A stretch of 64,000 bases of DNA from CAUZIB01 sp963663925 (GCA_965237405.1 OZ250139.1:186001-250000), one strand, 5' to 3'; positions 1 through 9,131 are shown, numbered from the stretch's first letter. The notes: a model not told the origin generated them from the letters alone. Translations and numbers: made by a program.

Positions 1-395
1 GGTGGCATCGAGCCGGTTCGGAGCTTCAGGATTACCCGTTCCCAGACGTCCGCTGCCGCGCTCGGATCAGTGGCGTCTACGGTATCGAATGTAAGTCCCG
101 CCGCTCGCAGCTGCGACGCGAGCACGGAGGGAGGCTCTCCCTCGCCGCGTACGATGCGCTCGTTATGGCAGGAGACGCAGTACTGGTCGAGGATCGCGCG
201 GGTAGTTGAGGCGGCAGGTAAAGCCGCTGCCGCTTCCTGTAGGGGCGCGGCGATGACGACGAGACTAGAGGCGCCGGACCAGAAAGCGATCAAGACGCTA
301 CCGATGCCGACGACGAGCGCGAGGGTCGATGTGCCCCCCCGCACCAAGCGTCGCCTGGCCGTATGGGACGTCCGGTTCCTAAAAAACCACATCAT
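1..395 (-). CDS. DUF1592-type c-type cytochrome, N-terminal part (runs off the window)
   Basis: This is the first ~131 codons of an exported heme protein of the DUF1587/DUF1592/DUF1588 group; the rest lies beyond base 1. Reading back from the heme motif, the frame is open to two adjacent ATGs (395 and 392), followed by a basic stretch and a hydrophobic segment typical of a signal peptide. The motif C-V-S-C-H-N-E-R is encoded around 165-179, then a segment ending L-K-L-R-T-G-S-M-P-P, which also occurs in the complete paralogues at 4892, 32867 and 48215. The span between the heme site and that segment is about ten residues longer here. It is probably a periplasmic electron-transfer or oxidative protein; the substrate is unknown. 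I see no ankyrin gene directly upstream, unlike the three complete units. Confidence 0.8.
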   Translation of the reverse strand, partial: MMWFFRNRTSHTARRRLVRGGTSTLALVVGIGSVLIAFWSGASSLVVIAAPLQEAAAALPAASTTRAILDQYCVSCHNERIVRGEGEPPSVLASQLRAAGLTFDTVDATDPSAAADVWERVILKLRTGSMP

Positions 396-486
396 CGTGC
401 TCTGGAAGAGTCTATAGTCCCAGCGCTCTCGTTTCTACCGATTATTGAGCGTTGTCGAGTCAGATACCCCTCCCGACCTATCGGAG

Positions 487-1677
487 TTAGTCAATACGCG
501 TAGGATCGAGAACGACGTGCCTGATCCGCTCCCGTCTCCAAGTGTACGTGACGTGGACCAGGTTGTTTCGGTCTTGGATGACGGCGGGGTAGGAGTACTC
601 GCCGGGCGCATCCTCGAGCATTAGGGTCTGACGCCACGTCTGACCGTTGTCGGAAACCGCGACCGCCAGCCTGTGACGACCATCCTGGGTTGGGTTGTAG
701 ACGAGCAAGAAGCGGCCGTCGGTCAGTCTCACGGAATCAATAGCTGCGCTCGGATTTGGCAATCCCGTTGCTGTCATAGGACCCCACGAATGTCCGCCAT
801 CGGTCGACCAAGCTCGAGTGATCACCCCTTGTTGGCTTCGAGCGAGGATCTGAAGCTTCGTCAGCGAGTGCACGAGAATCGTAGGTTGAATGGCAGCGAA
901 TTCATCTGCGTCGTTCAGCTGTCGGCTCGAGGTCCAGGCTTCTGGCGAGGCTAAAACCGTATGCCATTGTTCTTCTCCGTGGATTGCAGCCTCAAGACGC
1001 TCTATGTGTACCACCCAGCCGTCGTGCTCGCTGCTCGATCCTGCGAGTAGCGTTCCAGGGGTAAGTTCGACTGGCTTGACGCGGATTGGACCAAGCACTC
1101 CATTGGGAAGGTTGACTGCGTCAGACCAGGTACGGCCCCTGTCGATCGAAGTCCGAACCAGGCTCCACCACTCTCGTGGGTTCGGACCAATCCTATAGAA
1201 AAGAAGGAGCGGCCCATTTGATGGTTGGAATAAGACTGGGTTCCAGCAAGGATAGAGATAGCCGTCAGGCTGCCGTCCGTCTTCTACTTCGACCGGCTCG
1301 GTCCAGCGGGCTCCGTCCTGCCGCGACACCCAGATGCCGACGTCGGCAGAACCTTCCTCGGTGCCGCCGAACCAAGCTGCAACCAGGCCCTCGGACGTTT
1401 CGACTATCGTTGAGGCGTGAGCGGAAGGAAACGGAGCCCGATCATAAAGAAAGGCTGATTTGATAATTGGAGTGGTATTCGGCTGAGTCACGCATGCTAC
1501 GGTGACTAGACCGCAAAAGAGTGGTAGCGCGACCGCCATTCGTACAACCGCTAATCTCACAGGTGTCCCGATGATGGCAAGCGGGGCACGCGTGGCCGAT
1601 GGCGTCGTTCGCAGCCTTGATTGCGTGACGAGTAGTGCGGTAGATCCTCCCTCGCGTAGTTGGCTGTCACTTTTCAC
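487..1677 (-). CDS. sialidase-like (BNR/Asp-box) beta-propeller protein
   Basis: An exported protein of the neuraminidase/sialidase fold. Four Asp-box-like motifs (S-x-D-x-G-x-x-W type) lie at about residues 118-125, 177-184, 291-298 and 342-348, the usual spacing for successive blades of a six-bladed propeller. A conserved F-G-G-T-x-E-G-S-x-D-x-G-I-W stretch follows the N-terminus. Such proteins are annotated as exo-alpha-sialidases, but many BNR_2-type members have unproven substrates. The hydrophobic export segment begins only at Met47 (A-V-A-L-P-L-F-C-G-L-V), so translation probably starts at 1539 rather than 1677; neither start has a strong ribosome-binding site. A Cys shortly after this segment could make it a lipoprotein, though the lipobox is poor. 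It is a single gene, followed by the truncated cytochrome gene. Confidence 0.72.
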   Translation of the reverse strand: MKSDSQLREGGSTALLVTQSRLRTTPSATRAPLAIIGTPVRLAVVRMAVALPLFCGLVTVACVTQPNTTPIIKSAFLYDRAPFPSAHASTIVETSEGLVAAWFGGTEEGSADVGIWVSRQDGARWTEPVEVEDGRQPDGYLYPCWNPVLFQPSNGPLLLFYRIGPNPREWWSLVRTSIDRGRTWSDAVNLPNGVLGPIRVKPVELTPGTLLAGSSSEHDGWVVHIERLEAAIHGEEQWHTVLASPEAWTSSRQLNDADEFAAIQPTILVHSLTKLQILARSQQGVITRAWSTDGGHSWGPMTATGLPNPSAAIDSVRLTDGRFLLVYNPTQDGRHRLAVAVSDNGQTWRQTLMLEDAPGEYSYPAVIQDRNNLVHVTYTWRRERIRHVVLDPTRID

Positions 1678-1815
1678 GTCGAAGGGTTAGCGTCCTTTCA
1701 CGGTCCGCCAATCGTCAAGGTAATGTATTGTCGATCGTTAACCACGCAGGTCATCGGGGTTCAAACAGCAACGCTACGCAGTCAGCCACGAGCAGATTCG
1801 TACGTCAGCGTTCCC

Positions 1816-2409
1816 TCATCGTCCCTTTCCGTGTTCCCCGTTCGTGTCCGTCAGTCTGGGCCACGGGCCAGCGGCAGCCTGGTAGAGCTCTATCTCATAC
1901 CCCTCGGGATCATCGAAGAAGATGAGCCTCGCGCCCCATGGTGTCTTCAAGTCTCGAGAGATCGTCGAGCCGCGGTCGGTCGCCACCTTGGCGATCCCCT
2001 CCGCATCCGTGACGTTGACGACGATGCGGCCATAGGCGGTTCTGCTGTCCGGCAGGGAATCGTCGTTGAAGTGCGCCGGGAGGAAGCCCATCTTGCCGGC
2101 CTGTCCCGAGCTGCCCAGGCCAATCTCGACCGGGTCGCCCTCTTGCGGAAACTGGAAGGTTCGCTCCGAACCGAAGACCTTGCTGTAGAACTTCTCCGCG
2201 CGCGCAAGGTCTGCCACGTTAAGCGCGACCGAGCTGAAGCTGATCTCGGCCGTTGCCGGCACGTCGAGCGGCACCGTGGAACAGGTGTTTCCGAGACACC
2301 GTGCATTCGAGGCAAACGTGTCCGACCCGTGACGTGATCTAACGAGGTGACAGTGAAAGGACTTTAGTGATGAGCGCCCTAAGTATCCGAGCGTACTTCT
2401 TGTCTCCAT
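1816..2409 (-). CDS. VOC-family (glyoxalase/bleomycin-resistance fold) protein
   Basis: The C-terminal ~140 residues form one vicinal-oxygen-chelate domain: a V-A-L-N-V-A-D-L-A-R-A-E-K-F-Y start, a G-R-I-V-V-N-V centre and an F-F-D-D-P-E-G-Y-E-I-E-L-Y end, typical of glyoxalase-like small-molecule enzymes. The first ~50 residues of the open frame look non-coding and overlap the 3' end of the upstream gene by 71 bp. A later start such as the GTG codons near 2262-2274 is likely, but none has a convincing ribosome-binding site. A stretch N-T-C-S-T-V-P-L-D-V-P resembles the end of a lipoprotein signal whose upstream part has been lost or shifted, so the 5' end may be damaged. The substrate cannot be told. 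Confidence 0.65.
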   Translation of the reverse strand: METRSTLGYLGRSSLKSFHCHLVRSRHGSDTFASNARCLGNTCSTVPLDVPATAEISFSSVALNVADLARAEKFYSKVFGSERTFQFPQEGDPVEIGLGSSGQAGKMGFLPAHFNDDSLPDSRTAYGRIVVNVTDAEGIAKVATDRGSTISRDLKTPWGARLIFFDDPEGYEIELYQAAAGPWPRLTDTNGEHGKGR

Positions 2410-3427
2410 CGGCTACCGTGTTCATATACTCTGTGCGTGATAGCTGTTGTTCGCTGGGGTTGCCGTCGAGTATAAGTATCCCCGCGCCGCTGTCGACCAT
2501 GTCAACCGCATCGTCGTTCGCACGTAACCCGTTGGCCCCCGCATCAGTAATCACAATCTTCGTTCCGGCGACTGACGCGCCGTTGAGGTCGAGATAGACT
2601 TCCTGAAACTCGCGATTGGCGATCTTTGTTTCAATGTAGAACGGCACCTCATAACGGGCGGAGACGGCCACGAGTTGTCCAGGAAAGGATAGAGCCGCTG
2701 CGAAGCGGTCGTCATCGACCGTGTCTTTACTGGCTACGGCATTGAGCTGTCGGTCCGTCATCAAGCTGGCCAGCTCAGCGGCAAGCGGCGCAGAAATCGA
2801 CTCCTGAGGAATGGCGGCCCCGCCGGAATCCGCATTCGCCTGGGCGATGAGCACTCCGAGCATCCGGGCATACTGCTCGTCGGCATCAGTCACCGCGCTC
2901 CGATATTCTTCGCGTGACAGCTGTTGTTCGGTCGGCTTGTTGTCGAGCCGCAGTATTCCCGCGCCGCTGTCGACCATGTCGATCGTGTCGTCGTCTGCGC
3001 GTAACCCGTTGGCTCCCGTATCGGTGATCAGAATCTTCGTTCCAGTGATTGATGCTTGATTGAGATCGATATAGAGCTCCCGAAATTCTCGATTGGCGAT
3101 CTTCTGCCAGGCGAGGGCCGGCGCCGCATAGCGGGCGGAGACGACCAGGAACTGACCGGGAGAGAACAGAGCCGCCACATAGCGGTCGTCATCGGCCGTG
3201 TCCTTGCCGGCCACGGCCTCAAGCTGTCGTTCCATCATTAAGCTGGCCAGTTCAGCGGCAAGCGGCGCGGAAACCGATTCCTGAGCCACGGCGGGAGCTA
3301 CGGAAGTCCCACTTGCAGCGACCAGAACGACAAGCACCAAATGATACAGGGCTGGTTTTGACGTGAGCTTTCCCCTCAGAACCGACAGTTGTCGTGGTCG
3401 GAAGGCCTTGAAGTTTGCTTTTATCAC
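2339..3427 (-). CDS. exported protein made of two tandem copies of an unknown domain
   Basis: I do not recognise the family. Residues 26-48 form a signal peptide ending A-V-A before Q-E-S. The mature part is two copies of a ~146-residue unit (residues 49-194 and 208-353, offset 159), each starting Q-E-S-x-S-A-P-L-A-A-E-L and containing A-N-R-E-F-x-E-x-Y-x-D-L-N and T-D-x-G-A-N-G-L-R-A-x-D-D. Both end with an E-Q-Q-L-S-R-x-E-Y segment and a Y-A-R-(M/I)-L helix. The acidic D-x-G-A-N-G-L-R and D-M-V-D-S-G-A-G stretches could bind metal, which is inference. The copies are clearly diverged, so the duplication is not recent. There is no obvious operon partner. Confidence 0.7.
   Translation of the reverse strand: MIKANFKAFRPRQLSVLRGKLTSKPALYHLVLVVLVAASGTSVAPAVAQESVSAPLAAELASLMMERQLEAVAGKDTADDDRYVAALFSPGQFLVVSARYAAPALAWQKIANREFRELYIDLNQASITGTKILITDTGANGLRADDDTIDMVDSGAGILRLDNKPTEQQLSREEYRSAVTDADEQYARMLGVLIAQANADSGGAAIPQESISAPLAAELASLMTDRQLNAVASKDTVDDDRFAAALSFPGQLVAVSARYEVPFYIETKIANREFQEVYLDLNGASVAGTKIVITDAGANGLRANDDAVDMVDSGAGILILDGNPSEQQLSRTEYMNTVADGDKKYARILRALITKVLSLSPR
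2369..2806 (-). repeat. second copy of the internal domain duplication
   Basis: Encodes residues 208-353, the partner of the copy at 2846-3283. A short linker rich in Ala and Gly (residues 195-207) joins the two. Confidence 0.75.
2846..3283 (-). repeat. first copy of the internal domain duplication
   Basis: Encodes residues 49-194 of the duplicated exported protein. It aligns without large gaps to the second copy over its whole length, sharing P-L-A-A-E-L-A-S-L-M, D-D-D-R, A-N-R-E-F and the D-M-V-D-S-G-A-G-I-L core. Confidence 0.75.
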
Positions 3428-3536
3428 TTAGCCGCCTGGAGTGTCAACGTAGCGCCATCACTGAATTCCACATCGCTCATCTCGGGAGCCGATAAGCGAG
3501 AAGTTCACCCGAGGCGGCACAGATGCCGTAGACGGG

Positions 3537-4895
3537 TTACGCCAGCTCCGACAGCTCTCGGATTTGCCCGGTGCTGTCGCCCAAGTGATCGACTGGAACG
3601 CCCATGTTGTTGAGTAAGGTCAGCAACATGTTTGTCATTGGCGTGTCATTTGGAAACCGCAGGTGGCGTCCGCCAGAAATTTGGCCCGCGCCACCCCCAG
3701 CGACCAGCATGGGTAGGTTGTCGTGTAGATGCTGGTTACTGTCGCTGATGCCGCAGCCGTACGTGATCATCACGTGGTCCAACAGCGATCCTTCGCCGTC
3801 GTCCGTCATCCGCAACCGGTCCAGGAAATGCGCGAACAGGCTGACGTGGAACGCGTTGATTTTGGCGAGTTTCTCGATTTTCGTCGTGTCATCTTGGTGG
3901 TGTGAAATTGGATGATGCGAGTCTGGAATTCCCAGTTCGGGGTACGTCCGCGAGCTCACCTCACGCGACATGATGAACGTCGTAACCCGAGTAAGGTCAG
4001 TCTGGAATGCCAGCAGCTGCAAATCAAACATGAGCTTGACGTGGTCGGCATATTCATCCGGAATGCCTGCTGGTTTCTCGATGACCGGTAATTCGCGGCC
4101 GATCTGCTGCTCGGCCTTCTGGATGCGCCGTTCGACATCTCGAATGGCTTCCATATACTGCGACAGTTTCTCACGATCGCCGGGGCCGAGGTTTCGCTCT
4201 AATCTGGTGACATCCTGGAGGAGCGCATCGAGGATGCTCCGGTCCTCCTTGATGCGCCGCCATCGGGCGGCGGCGCTGGTGTTTTTCGCGTCGCCGAACA
4301 TTCGCTCGAACACCGCACGTGGGTTGATTTCGACCGGCAGGGGAGTCGTCTCCGTTCGCCACGAGAGTGTGTTGCCGTACACGCAGCTGTAGCCCGCGTC
4401 GCACGCGCCGAGGAAGTAATTTGGATCACATCCGAGTTCGAGCGACGCTAGCTGGGTCTCGGCACCCACGTGCTGTGCCGCGATTTGATCCGTCGACACC
4501 CCCGCGCGGATATCGGCGCCTTCGGTTTTCTTGGGATGCACGCCAGTCAAGTAGCAGGCGGCGGCACGGGCGTGGTCGCCGGCGCCCTCACCGGGCAGCG
4601 GATATGCCGTCTGGTGGACCAGTCCGCTCAGTATGAGCAGGCGATCGCGAAACGGTGCCAGCGATGCCAGCGTGGGCGGCAGATCAAAATCTACGCCTTC
4701 AATCTTCGGTGTCCACCTTCCCATCATGATGCCGTTCGGGACGTAGACGGTCGTCAGCCGTCGAATCGGACTGGCGGCCGACAGTCGGATCGGCTTGAAG
4801 GCCGGTACCATAGCGTCGAGGAGCGGGAGTGCCATCGTGCTGCCCAGTCCTCTGATTACGGTTCGCCGTGACACACACTTTTTCGTGACGATCAT
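3537..4895 (-). CDS. DUF1552 Tat-exported protein (unit A)
   Basis: About 452 residues. It opens with the twin-arginine signal S-R-R-T-V-I-R-G-L-G followed by a hydrophobic stretch, so it should be exported folded by the Tat system. Family hallmarks are V-Y-V-P-N-G-I near the N-terminus, an H-A-R-A-A-C-Y-L-T-G segment, C-D-A-G-Y-S-C-V-Y, and a C-terminal Y-G-C-G-I-S-D-S-N-Q-H-L-H. DUF1552 has no proven biochemical function but regularly sits beside DUF1592 cytochromes, as here. The start at 4895 is chosen because its ATG overlaps the stop of the upstream gene (ATGA) and has a GAGGAG ribosome-binding site; a longer in-frame extension to 4985 lies inside the neighbour. Translational coupling to the DUF1592 gene is likely. 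Confidence 0.88.
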   Translation of the reverse strand: MIVTKKCVSRRTVIRGLGSTMALPLLDAMVPAFKPIRLSAASPIRRLTTVYVPNGIMMGRWTPKIEGVDFDLPPTLASLAPFRDRLLILSGLVHQTAYPLPGEGAGDHARAAACYLTGVHPKKTEGADIRAGVSTDQIAAQHVGAETQLASLELGCDPNYFLGACDAGYSCVYGNTLSWRTETTPLPVEINPRAVFERMFGDAKNTSAAARWRRIKEDRSILDALLQDVTRLERNLGPGDREKLSQYMEAIRDVERRIQKAEQQIGRELPVIEKPAGIPDEYADHVKLMFDLQLLAFQTDLTRVTTFIMSREVSSRTYPELGIPDSHHPISHHQDDTTKIEKLAKINAFHVSLFAHFLDRLRMTDDGEGSLLDHVMITYGCGISDSNQHLHDNLPMLVAGGGAGQISGGRHLRFPNDTPMTNMLLTLLNNMGVPVDHLGDSTGQIRELSELA

Positions 4896-7360
4896 TGCGC
4901 TCTCCTCGTATCGGACGGCGCGCCGTCCGACATCCGCATTTGAAATGGCGCGCTCTTGACGATACCCGATATTAGGGATGACCACCGGTACTCGTGCGTA
5001 GCTGCGTCGCGCACGATCGTTCGAATAGCCGGTGCGTCGTAGTACTCGATGCCGCGACCGATGGCATATGTCAGGAGTTTTTCGACGACCGTTGAGGCGA
5101 ATAGGTTCGGTTGGTTGACGAACAGGCGTGTCACTAGCTCGGCAGGACCCGAAATGGTGGTGCCGTCGGGCAGTATCGCCGACGCGTCGATCGGCATGCC
5201 GCCTTCACCCATCGTCCGCCACTTGCCGACGGCATCGAAGTTCTCCAGCGCGAATCCGAGGGGATCCATTTGTGCATGGCATGACGCACAGACGGGATTC
5301 CGGCGGTGCTGCTCTAGCCGCTCGCGAACCGAGCTCGGCGGAGCGCCACCCTCGCCGCTCTTCTGAAGCGCCGGTACGTTTGCCGGCGGTGGCGGCGGTG
5401 GCGCACCGAGGAGATTCTCCAGGAGCCACTTCCCGCGCAGCACTGGCGACGTGCGGTTGGCGTACGACGTTACGGTTAGAATGCTCCCGTGGCCCAGCAG
5501 CCCGCGCCGGGTTGTGCCAGGAAGCTGCACGCGTCGAAAATGGCTGCCGTAGATCTTCGGCACGCCGTAGTGTCGGGCTAGCCGCTCGTTCAAAAAACTG
5601 TAGTCTGCCTCCAGCAGTTCCAGCACGCTGCGGTCCTCGCTCAGCTGGCTGACGAGAAAGAGCTCCGTCTCACGCTGGAAGGCGTAGCGCAGGTTGTCGT
5701 CGAATTCCGGAAAGGCTTCCGGGTCGGGCATAACCAGCTGCATGTTGCGCAAGTACAGCCATTGTCCTGCGAAGTTGTTGATGAGCGCGGTCGATCGCCG
5801 GTCGGCGAGCATCCGCTCGACCTGTTGTTGAAGGACGATTGGGTCGCTGAGTTTCCCGTGCTCCGCGAGCCCAAGCAGTTCATCGTCCGGGATGCTACTC
5901 CAGAGGAAAAACGACAGCCGCGATGCGAGTTCGACGTCACTCAGCCGATGGGCCTTTCCCGGTTGGATGTTGGGGGGGGCGTGCTCGATACGGAATAGGA
6001 ACTCCGGGCTAACGAGGATCTTTCGCAGCGTGAGCTCCACGGCCCTCTCAAATCCGTCCTGCCGCCGGCCCTCCTCGAAAAACGCGAGCAGTGGGTCGAG
6101 ATCAGCGTTCGTGATCGGACGACGATACGCACGGCGAGCAAGACGGGAGAAGATCTCTCTTGTGCAGGCGGTCTCGGCTTCGTCAGTGGCGTCCGCCGGA
6201 TGGCAGAGGAAGAGGCGTCGCCGGCTGGGGGAGTCATCCGCATCGGGGTTCACTGCTACGTTGAACGGCCCGTCAATAGTGATGGTCCGTAGCCCTGGTC
6301 CTTCGTTCCTGCCCATGGCCGCAAAGTCGTCGAATGCGTAGCTTGCAACCGACACCGTCGGCCGTAGCGGTCCCTCCGGTACAGTGGGTCTTGCCAAGAA
6401 CGCCGCCAACACCACGTGCGGGCCAGCCGTTGTCCTGACGCGTACATTGAGGTCTCGGTCGGCGTGCAAGAGGTATTGCCGCCGTTGGTCATCCAGCCGC
6501 CGTGGCTGCTCAGTGGGGAGACGTCCGATGGTGAAGAGCTGCTGCCGCTTGCCGTCGAGCCGAACCTCGAGGTCGTGAACCTGGTCCAAGCCGCGAATCT
6601 GATCCCGAAGGCTCTTTTGCAGGCGCAGCTTGATGATGTACTCACCGGTAGCCGGAAACGTATGCCGGACGGCCATGCCACCCCGGGAGCCAAACGGGAG
6701 GTCTTCGCCCATTCGGTCGTTCTGTCGCAGGTACTTGGAAAGCGTATAGATGTGAGAGGACGCGTCGACGGCAGACCCGGTGGCCAGTCGCGCGATTTTC
6801 CCAGCGGCCGACATGTACCGCTCAAGCAGCATCGGCGATACGGTGAGCACATCCCCGATGTTGTCAAAGCCATACCCCGCATCGTCGGGGGGTAACAGCT
6901 CCAAAGTGTCGATCTTTAAATGGAGGAGATCGCGGATAACGTTCGCGTACTCGCTTCGGTTCAGGCGGTGGGCGACCGGGCGGCCGACCATCGGTTGTCG
7001 GAGCGCGGCCTCGTCGATCATCGTCTCTAGGCGCGACACAAATTCAACGAGTGCTCGGGCATTAGGCCGAGGCCGGCGGTTCGGCGGCGGCATCGCACCT
7101 GTCCGCAGCTTGCGAATGACTTTCTCCCAGATATCCGCATGCTGGGGTGCTTCGCGCGGGTCGAGCGCCTCTGCGTCCAATGCGAGATTTGCCGTCGGGC
7201 GAGCGCTGTTGTGACAGGCGATGCAGTTCCTGTCGAGAAATGCTCGTAATTCGTCTGGCACCGGTTCGGTCTGTGCAAGTAGGGTTCGGGGTAGAGCTAC
7301 TTGCAGGCTCGCAGTGGCGACGATTAGGACGGTGATGCATCTCGCTGATAGAGGCAGCAT
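4892..7360 (-). CDS. DUF1587/DUF1592/DUF1588/DUF1585 di-heme exported protein (unit A)
   Basis: 822 residues with a cleavable signal peptide (about 1-29). A heme-c motif C-I-A-C-H at residues 46-50 is followed by a K-L-R-T-G-A-M-P-P segment, the DUF1587 signature H-R-L-N-R-S-E-Y-A-N-V-I-R-D-L-L, the DUF1595/DUF1592 part with F-L-W-S-S-I-P-D-D-E-L-L, and DUF1588/DUF1585 near the C-terminus. A second C-A-S-C-H motif at about residue 690 lies in N-P-V-C-A-S-C-H-A-Q-M-D-P-L-G-F. The protein should be periplasmic and carry two hemes. The family is abundant in Planctomycetes and Acidobacteria and is thought to be oxidative; the substrate is unknown. It follows the ankyrin gene after 8 nt and overlaps the DUF1552 gene by 4 nt. 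Confidence 0.88.
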   Translation of the reverse strand: MLPLSARCITVLIVATASLQVALPRTLLAQTEPVPDELRAFLDRNCIACHNSARPTANLALDAEALDPREAPQHADIWEKVIRKLRTGAMPPPNRRPRPNARALVEFVSRLETMIDEAALRQPMVGRPVAHRLNRSEYANVIRDLLHLKIDTLELLPPDDAGYGFDNIGDVLTVSPMLLERYMSAAGKIARLATGSAVDASSHIYTLSKYLRQNDRMGEDLPFGSRGGMAVRHTFPATGEYIIKLRLQKSLRDQIRGLDQVHDLEVRLDGKRQQLFTIGRLPTEQPRRLDDQRRQYLLHADRDLNVRVRTTAGPHVVLAAFLARPTVPEGPLRPTVSVASYAFDDFAAMGRNEGPGLRTITIDGPFNVAVNPDADDSPSRRRLFLCHPADATDEAETACTREIFSRLARRAYRRPITNADLDPLLAFFEEGRRQDGFERAVELTLRKILVSPEFLFRIEHAPPNIQPGKAHRLSDVELASRLSFFLWSSIPDDELLGLAEHGKLSDPIVLQQQVERMLADRRSTALINNFAGQWLYLRNMQLVMPDPEAFPEFDDNLRYAFQRETELFLVSQLSEDRSVLELLEADYSFLNERLARHYGVPKIYGSHFRRVQLPGTTRRGLLGHGSILTVTSYANRTSPVLRGKWLLENLLGAPPPPPPANVPALQKSGEGGAPPSSVRERLEQHRRNPVCASCHAQMDPLGFALENFDAVGKWRTMGEGGMPIDASAILPDGTTISGPAELVTRLFVNQPNLFASTVVEKLLTYAIGRGIEYYDAPAIRTIVRDAATHEYRWSSLISGIVKSAPFQMRMSDGAPSDTRRAQ

Positions 7361-7368
7361 CGTCTTCG

Positions 7369-8778
7369 CTACTGACTAATCCCTTTGGCACCAAGTTCAC
7401 GCAACAGTGCAGCCGTGGTCTTCCGGACTAAGAACGTACCACTAACCCACATGCCATCGGTGATGGATAGGGGTGTTCGCCCTTCGTTATCCACGACGTC
7501 GAGTCTGGCACCCTGTTCGGCAAGGAACCGTACGATGGAGTCGTTGCCCGAATAGGCCGCGCCGTGCATTACTGTCTGGCCGTACTCGTTCACGACACTG
7601 ACGTCACCGCCGAGCGCCATCGTCAACTTGACCGCTCCCAGCTCGTGTTGCTCCCGCCTTGCCGTATCGTCGTTGAACATCAGGCGGCCATAGCGATCGT
7701 ACCCTTCGAGAAATCCGATTCCCGCAGCCACCATCAGGGGCGTCGTCCGATCGTCGGACGCGAGCTGCGGGTCCCCGCCGTGATCGACGAGCAAGCGCAT
7801 CAGCCTGAGGTCGGCAAATTTCGCAGCCAGCCAGAACGGGGTCGCGCCGATCATGTTCAGCGGGGCGGTTTCATTACCGAGGGTTCCGGCGAACCGCGGT
7901 AACCGGTTCTGCAATTGAGCGTTCGGGTCAGCGTCTTCCGCCAGCAGCAAGGTGGCGATATCAAGACGCTCGTGCTGCACCGTGGCGTGCAGAGCGGTGC
8001 GCCCTGCACTGGTCGCGTTGACGTTGGCGCCGGCATTCAACAGAAACTGGACCATGTTGGCGTGGCCGCTTTCGGTCGCAACCAACAGTGCGGCGCTGCC
8101 GTCGCCGCTGACTTCGTCGATATCGACGCCGGCGTCGAGTAGGAGACGGGCCGATTCCAGGTCACCCTGCTGGGCGGTAAATAACAGCGGCGTGAATCCG
8201 TCGCTCGATCGGCTCTGGACGTCGGCACCGGCGGCGATCAAGGTTGCAACGACGTCCGGATGCTTTTCCGCGCTGGCCCACATGAGTGCCGTCTGTCCCT
8301 GCAGGGTTTCTTGCACGTTCACGTGAGCGCCGTGAGCAAGCAGGTGTCGTACGGCGTCCACGTTGCCGCTCCGCGCGCACGTCATGAGCGGCGTGACGCC
8401 GGTCGGTAGCGTATGGTTGACGTTCGCGCCGCGCTCAAGCAGCTTCTCCACCATGCGAGCGCTGCCGTTAATACAGGACAGGGCGAGTGGTGCGACACCG
8501 AGCTCATTGGTCGCGTTGACATCGGCGCCCGCTCGCAGCAGCGCGTCTGCCGTCTCAAGGTCGTCCCAATGTGCGGCCCAGTGGAGGGCCGTCGCGCCAT
8601 CCGGCTGGGCGACATTGACCGGCGCTTGTTGCTCGACGAGCGTTTGCACCGTCGCCGCATCCTGGGCCTTGGCGGCCTTGACCAGGCGTAAATCAACCTC
8701 TTGGGTGTTACCCGCGGTGGCAACGACGATGGTGAGCAGAAACCCTAGACGGCCAGGTGTCTGAGACCACGCAGACAT
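7369..8778 (-). CDS. exported ankyrin-repeat protein (unit A)
   Basis: 469 residues: a short hydrophobic N-terminal export segment (about residues 10-24), then roughly ten ankyrin repeats with the usual G-x-T-A-L-H-W-A-A and L-L-x-A-G-A-D-V-N patterns, and a C-terminal segment ending L-R-E-L-G-A-K. A break in the repeat register around residues 275-310 (P-R-F-A-G-T-L-G-N-E to I-G-A-T-P-F) marks an insertion that also occurs in the two paralogues. Ankyrin repeats bind proteins. Here the partner is likely one of the two downstream products, because the same gene order recurs three times in the window. It is first in the unit; the 350-bp AT-richer region upstream should carry the promoter. Confidence 0.85.
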   Translation of the reverse strand: MSAWSQTPGRLGFLLTIVVATAGNTQEVDLRLVKAAKAQDAATVQTLVEQQAPVNVAQPDGATALHWAAHWDDLETADALLRAGADVNATNELGVAPLALSCINGSARMVEKLLERGANVNHTLPTGVTPLMTCARSGNVDAVRHLLAHGAHVNVQETLQGQTALMWASAEKHPDVVATLIAAGADVQSRSSDGFTPLLFTAQQGDLESARLLLDAGVDIDEVSGDGSAALLVATESGHANMVQFLLNAGANVNATSAGRTALHATVQHERLDIATLLLAEDADPNAQLQNRLPRFAGTLGNETAPLNMIGATPFWLAAKFADLRLMRLLVDHGGDPQLASDDRTTPLMVAAGIGFLEGYDRYGRLMFNDDTARREQHELGAVKLTMALGGDVSVVNEYGQTVMHGAAYSGNDSIVRFLAEQGARLDVVDNEGRTPLSITDGMWVSGTFLVRKTTAALLRELGAKGISQ

Positions 8779-9131
8779 TACTCATAAATCTATTACTTAT
8801 GTGGTGTTACTTACAACAAGCTGTTTATGTCGATGACACGATGCACTCATCTACCAAGATCCCGGCGTCAGCATAGGTAAAACGCTCGATCGGGTGCAGC
8901 AATTCGGAGCCATCCAGCACCGTGGCCACTGTCGAGTAGTTTGAAATAACTATTTATCTCTCTCCTTTATCTTGTGTGGTCTTGTTTAAGGCACCGAGAC
9001 GTACGCACCGATCAGAATTCTCCTCGTCATCCCACGGTGATCCGAAAGAGAGTGTCCTGGCATGCAAGTGGGTCTGGGTCCATGATGGACGCATTGGGAT
9101 GAAAGCCTAGAAGAGCTTGCAGATGAATTAA
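8779..9131. other. intergenic region between unit A and the broken D-L-x-G-I-W gene
   Basis: No gene seen. The part next to the ankyrin start (about 8779-8830) and the stretch 8938-8985 are clearly richer in A and T than the surroundings and probably hold the promoters of the two divergent genes. I cannot place -35 and -10 boxes with confidence. Confidence 0.4.

Noticed and set aside
1660..2337. Plus-strand frame of 225 codons
   Set aside because: It runs antisense to the VOC gene, has no domain-like segments and is explained by codon bias on the other strand.
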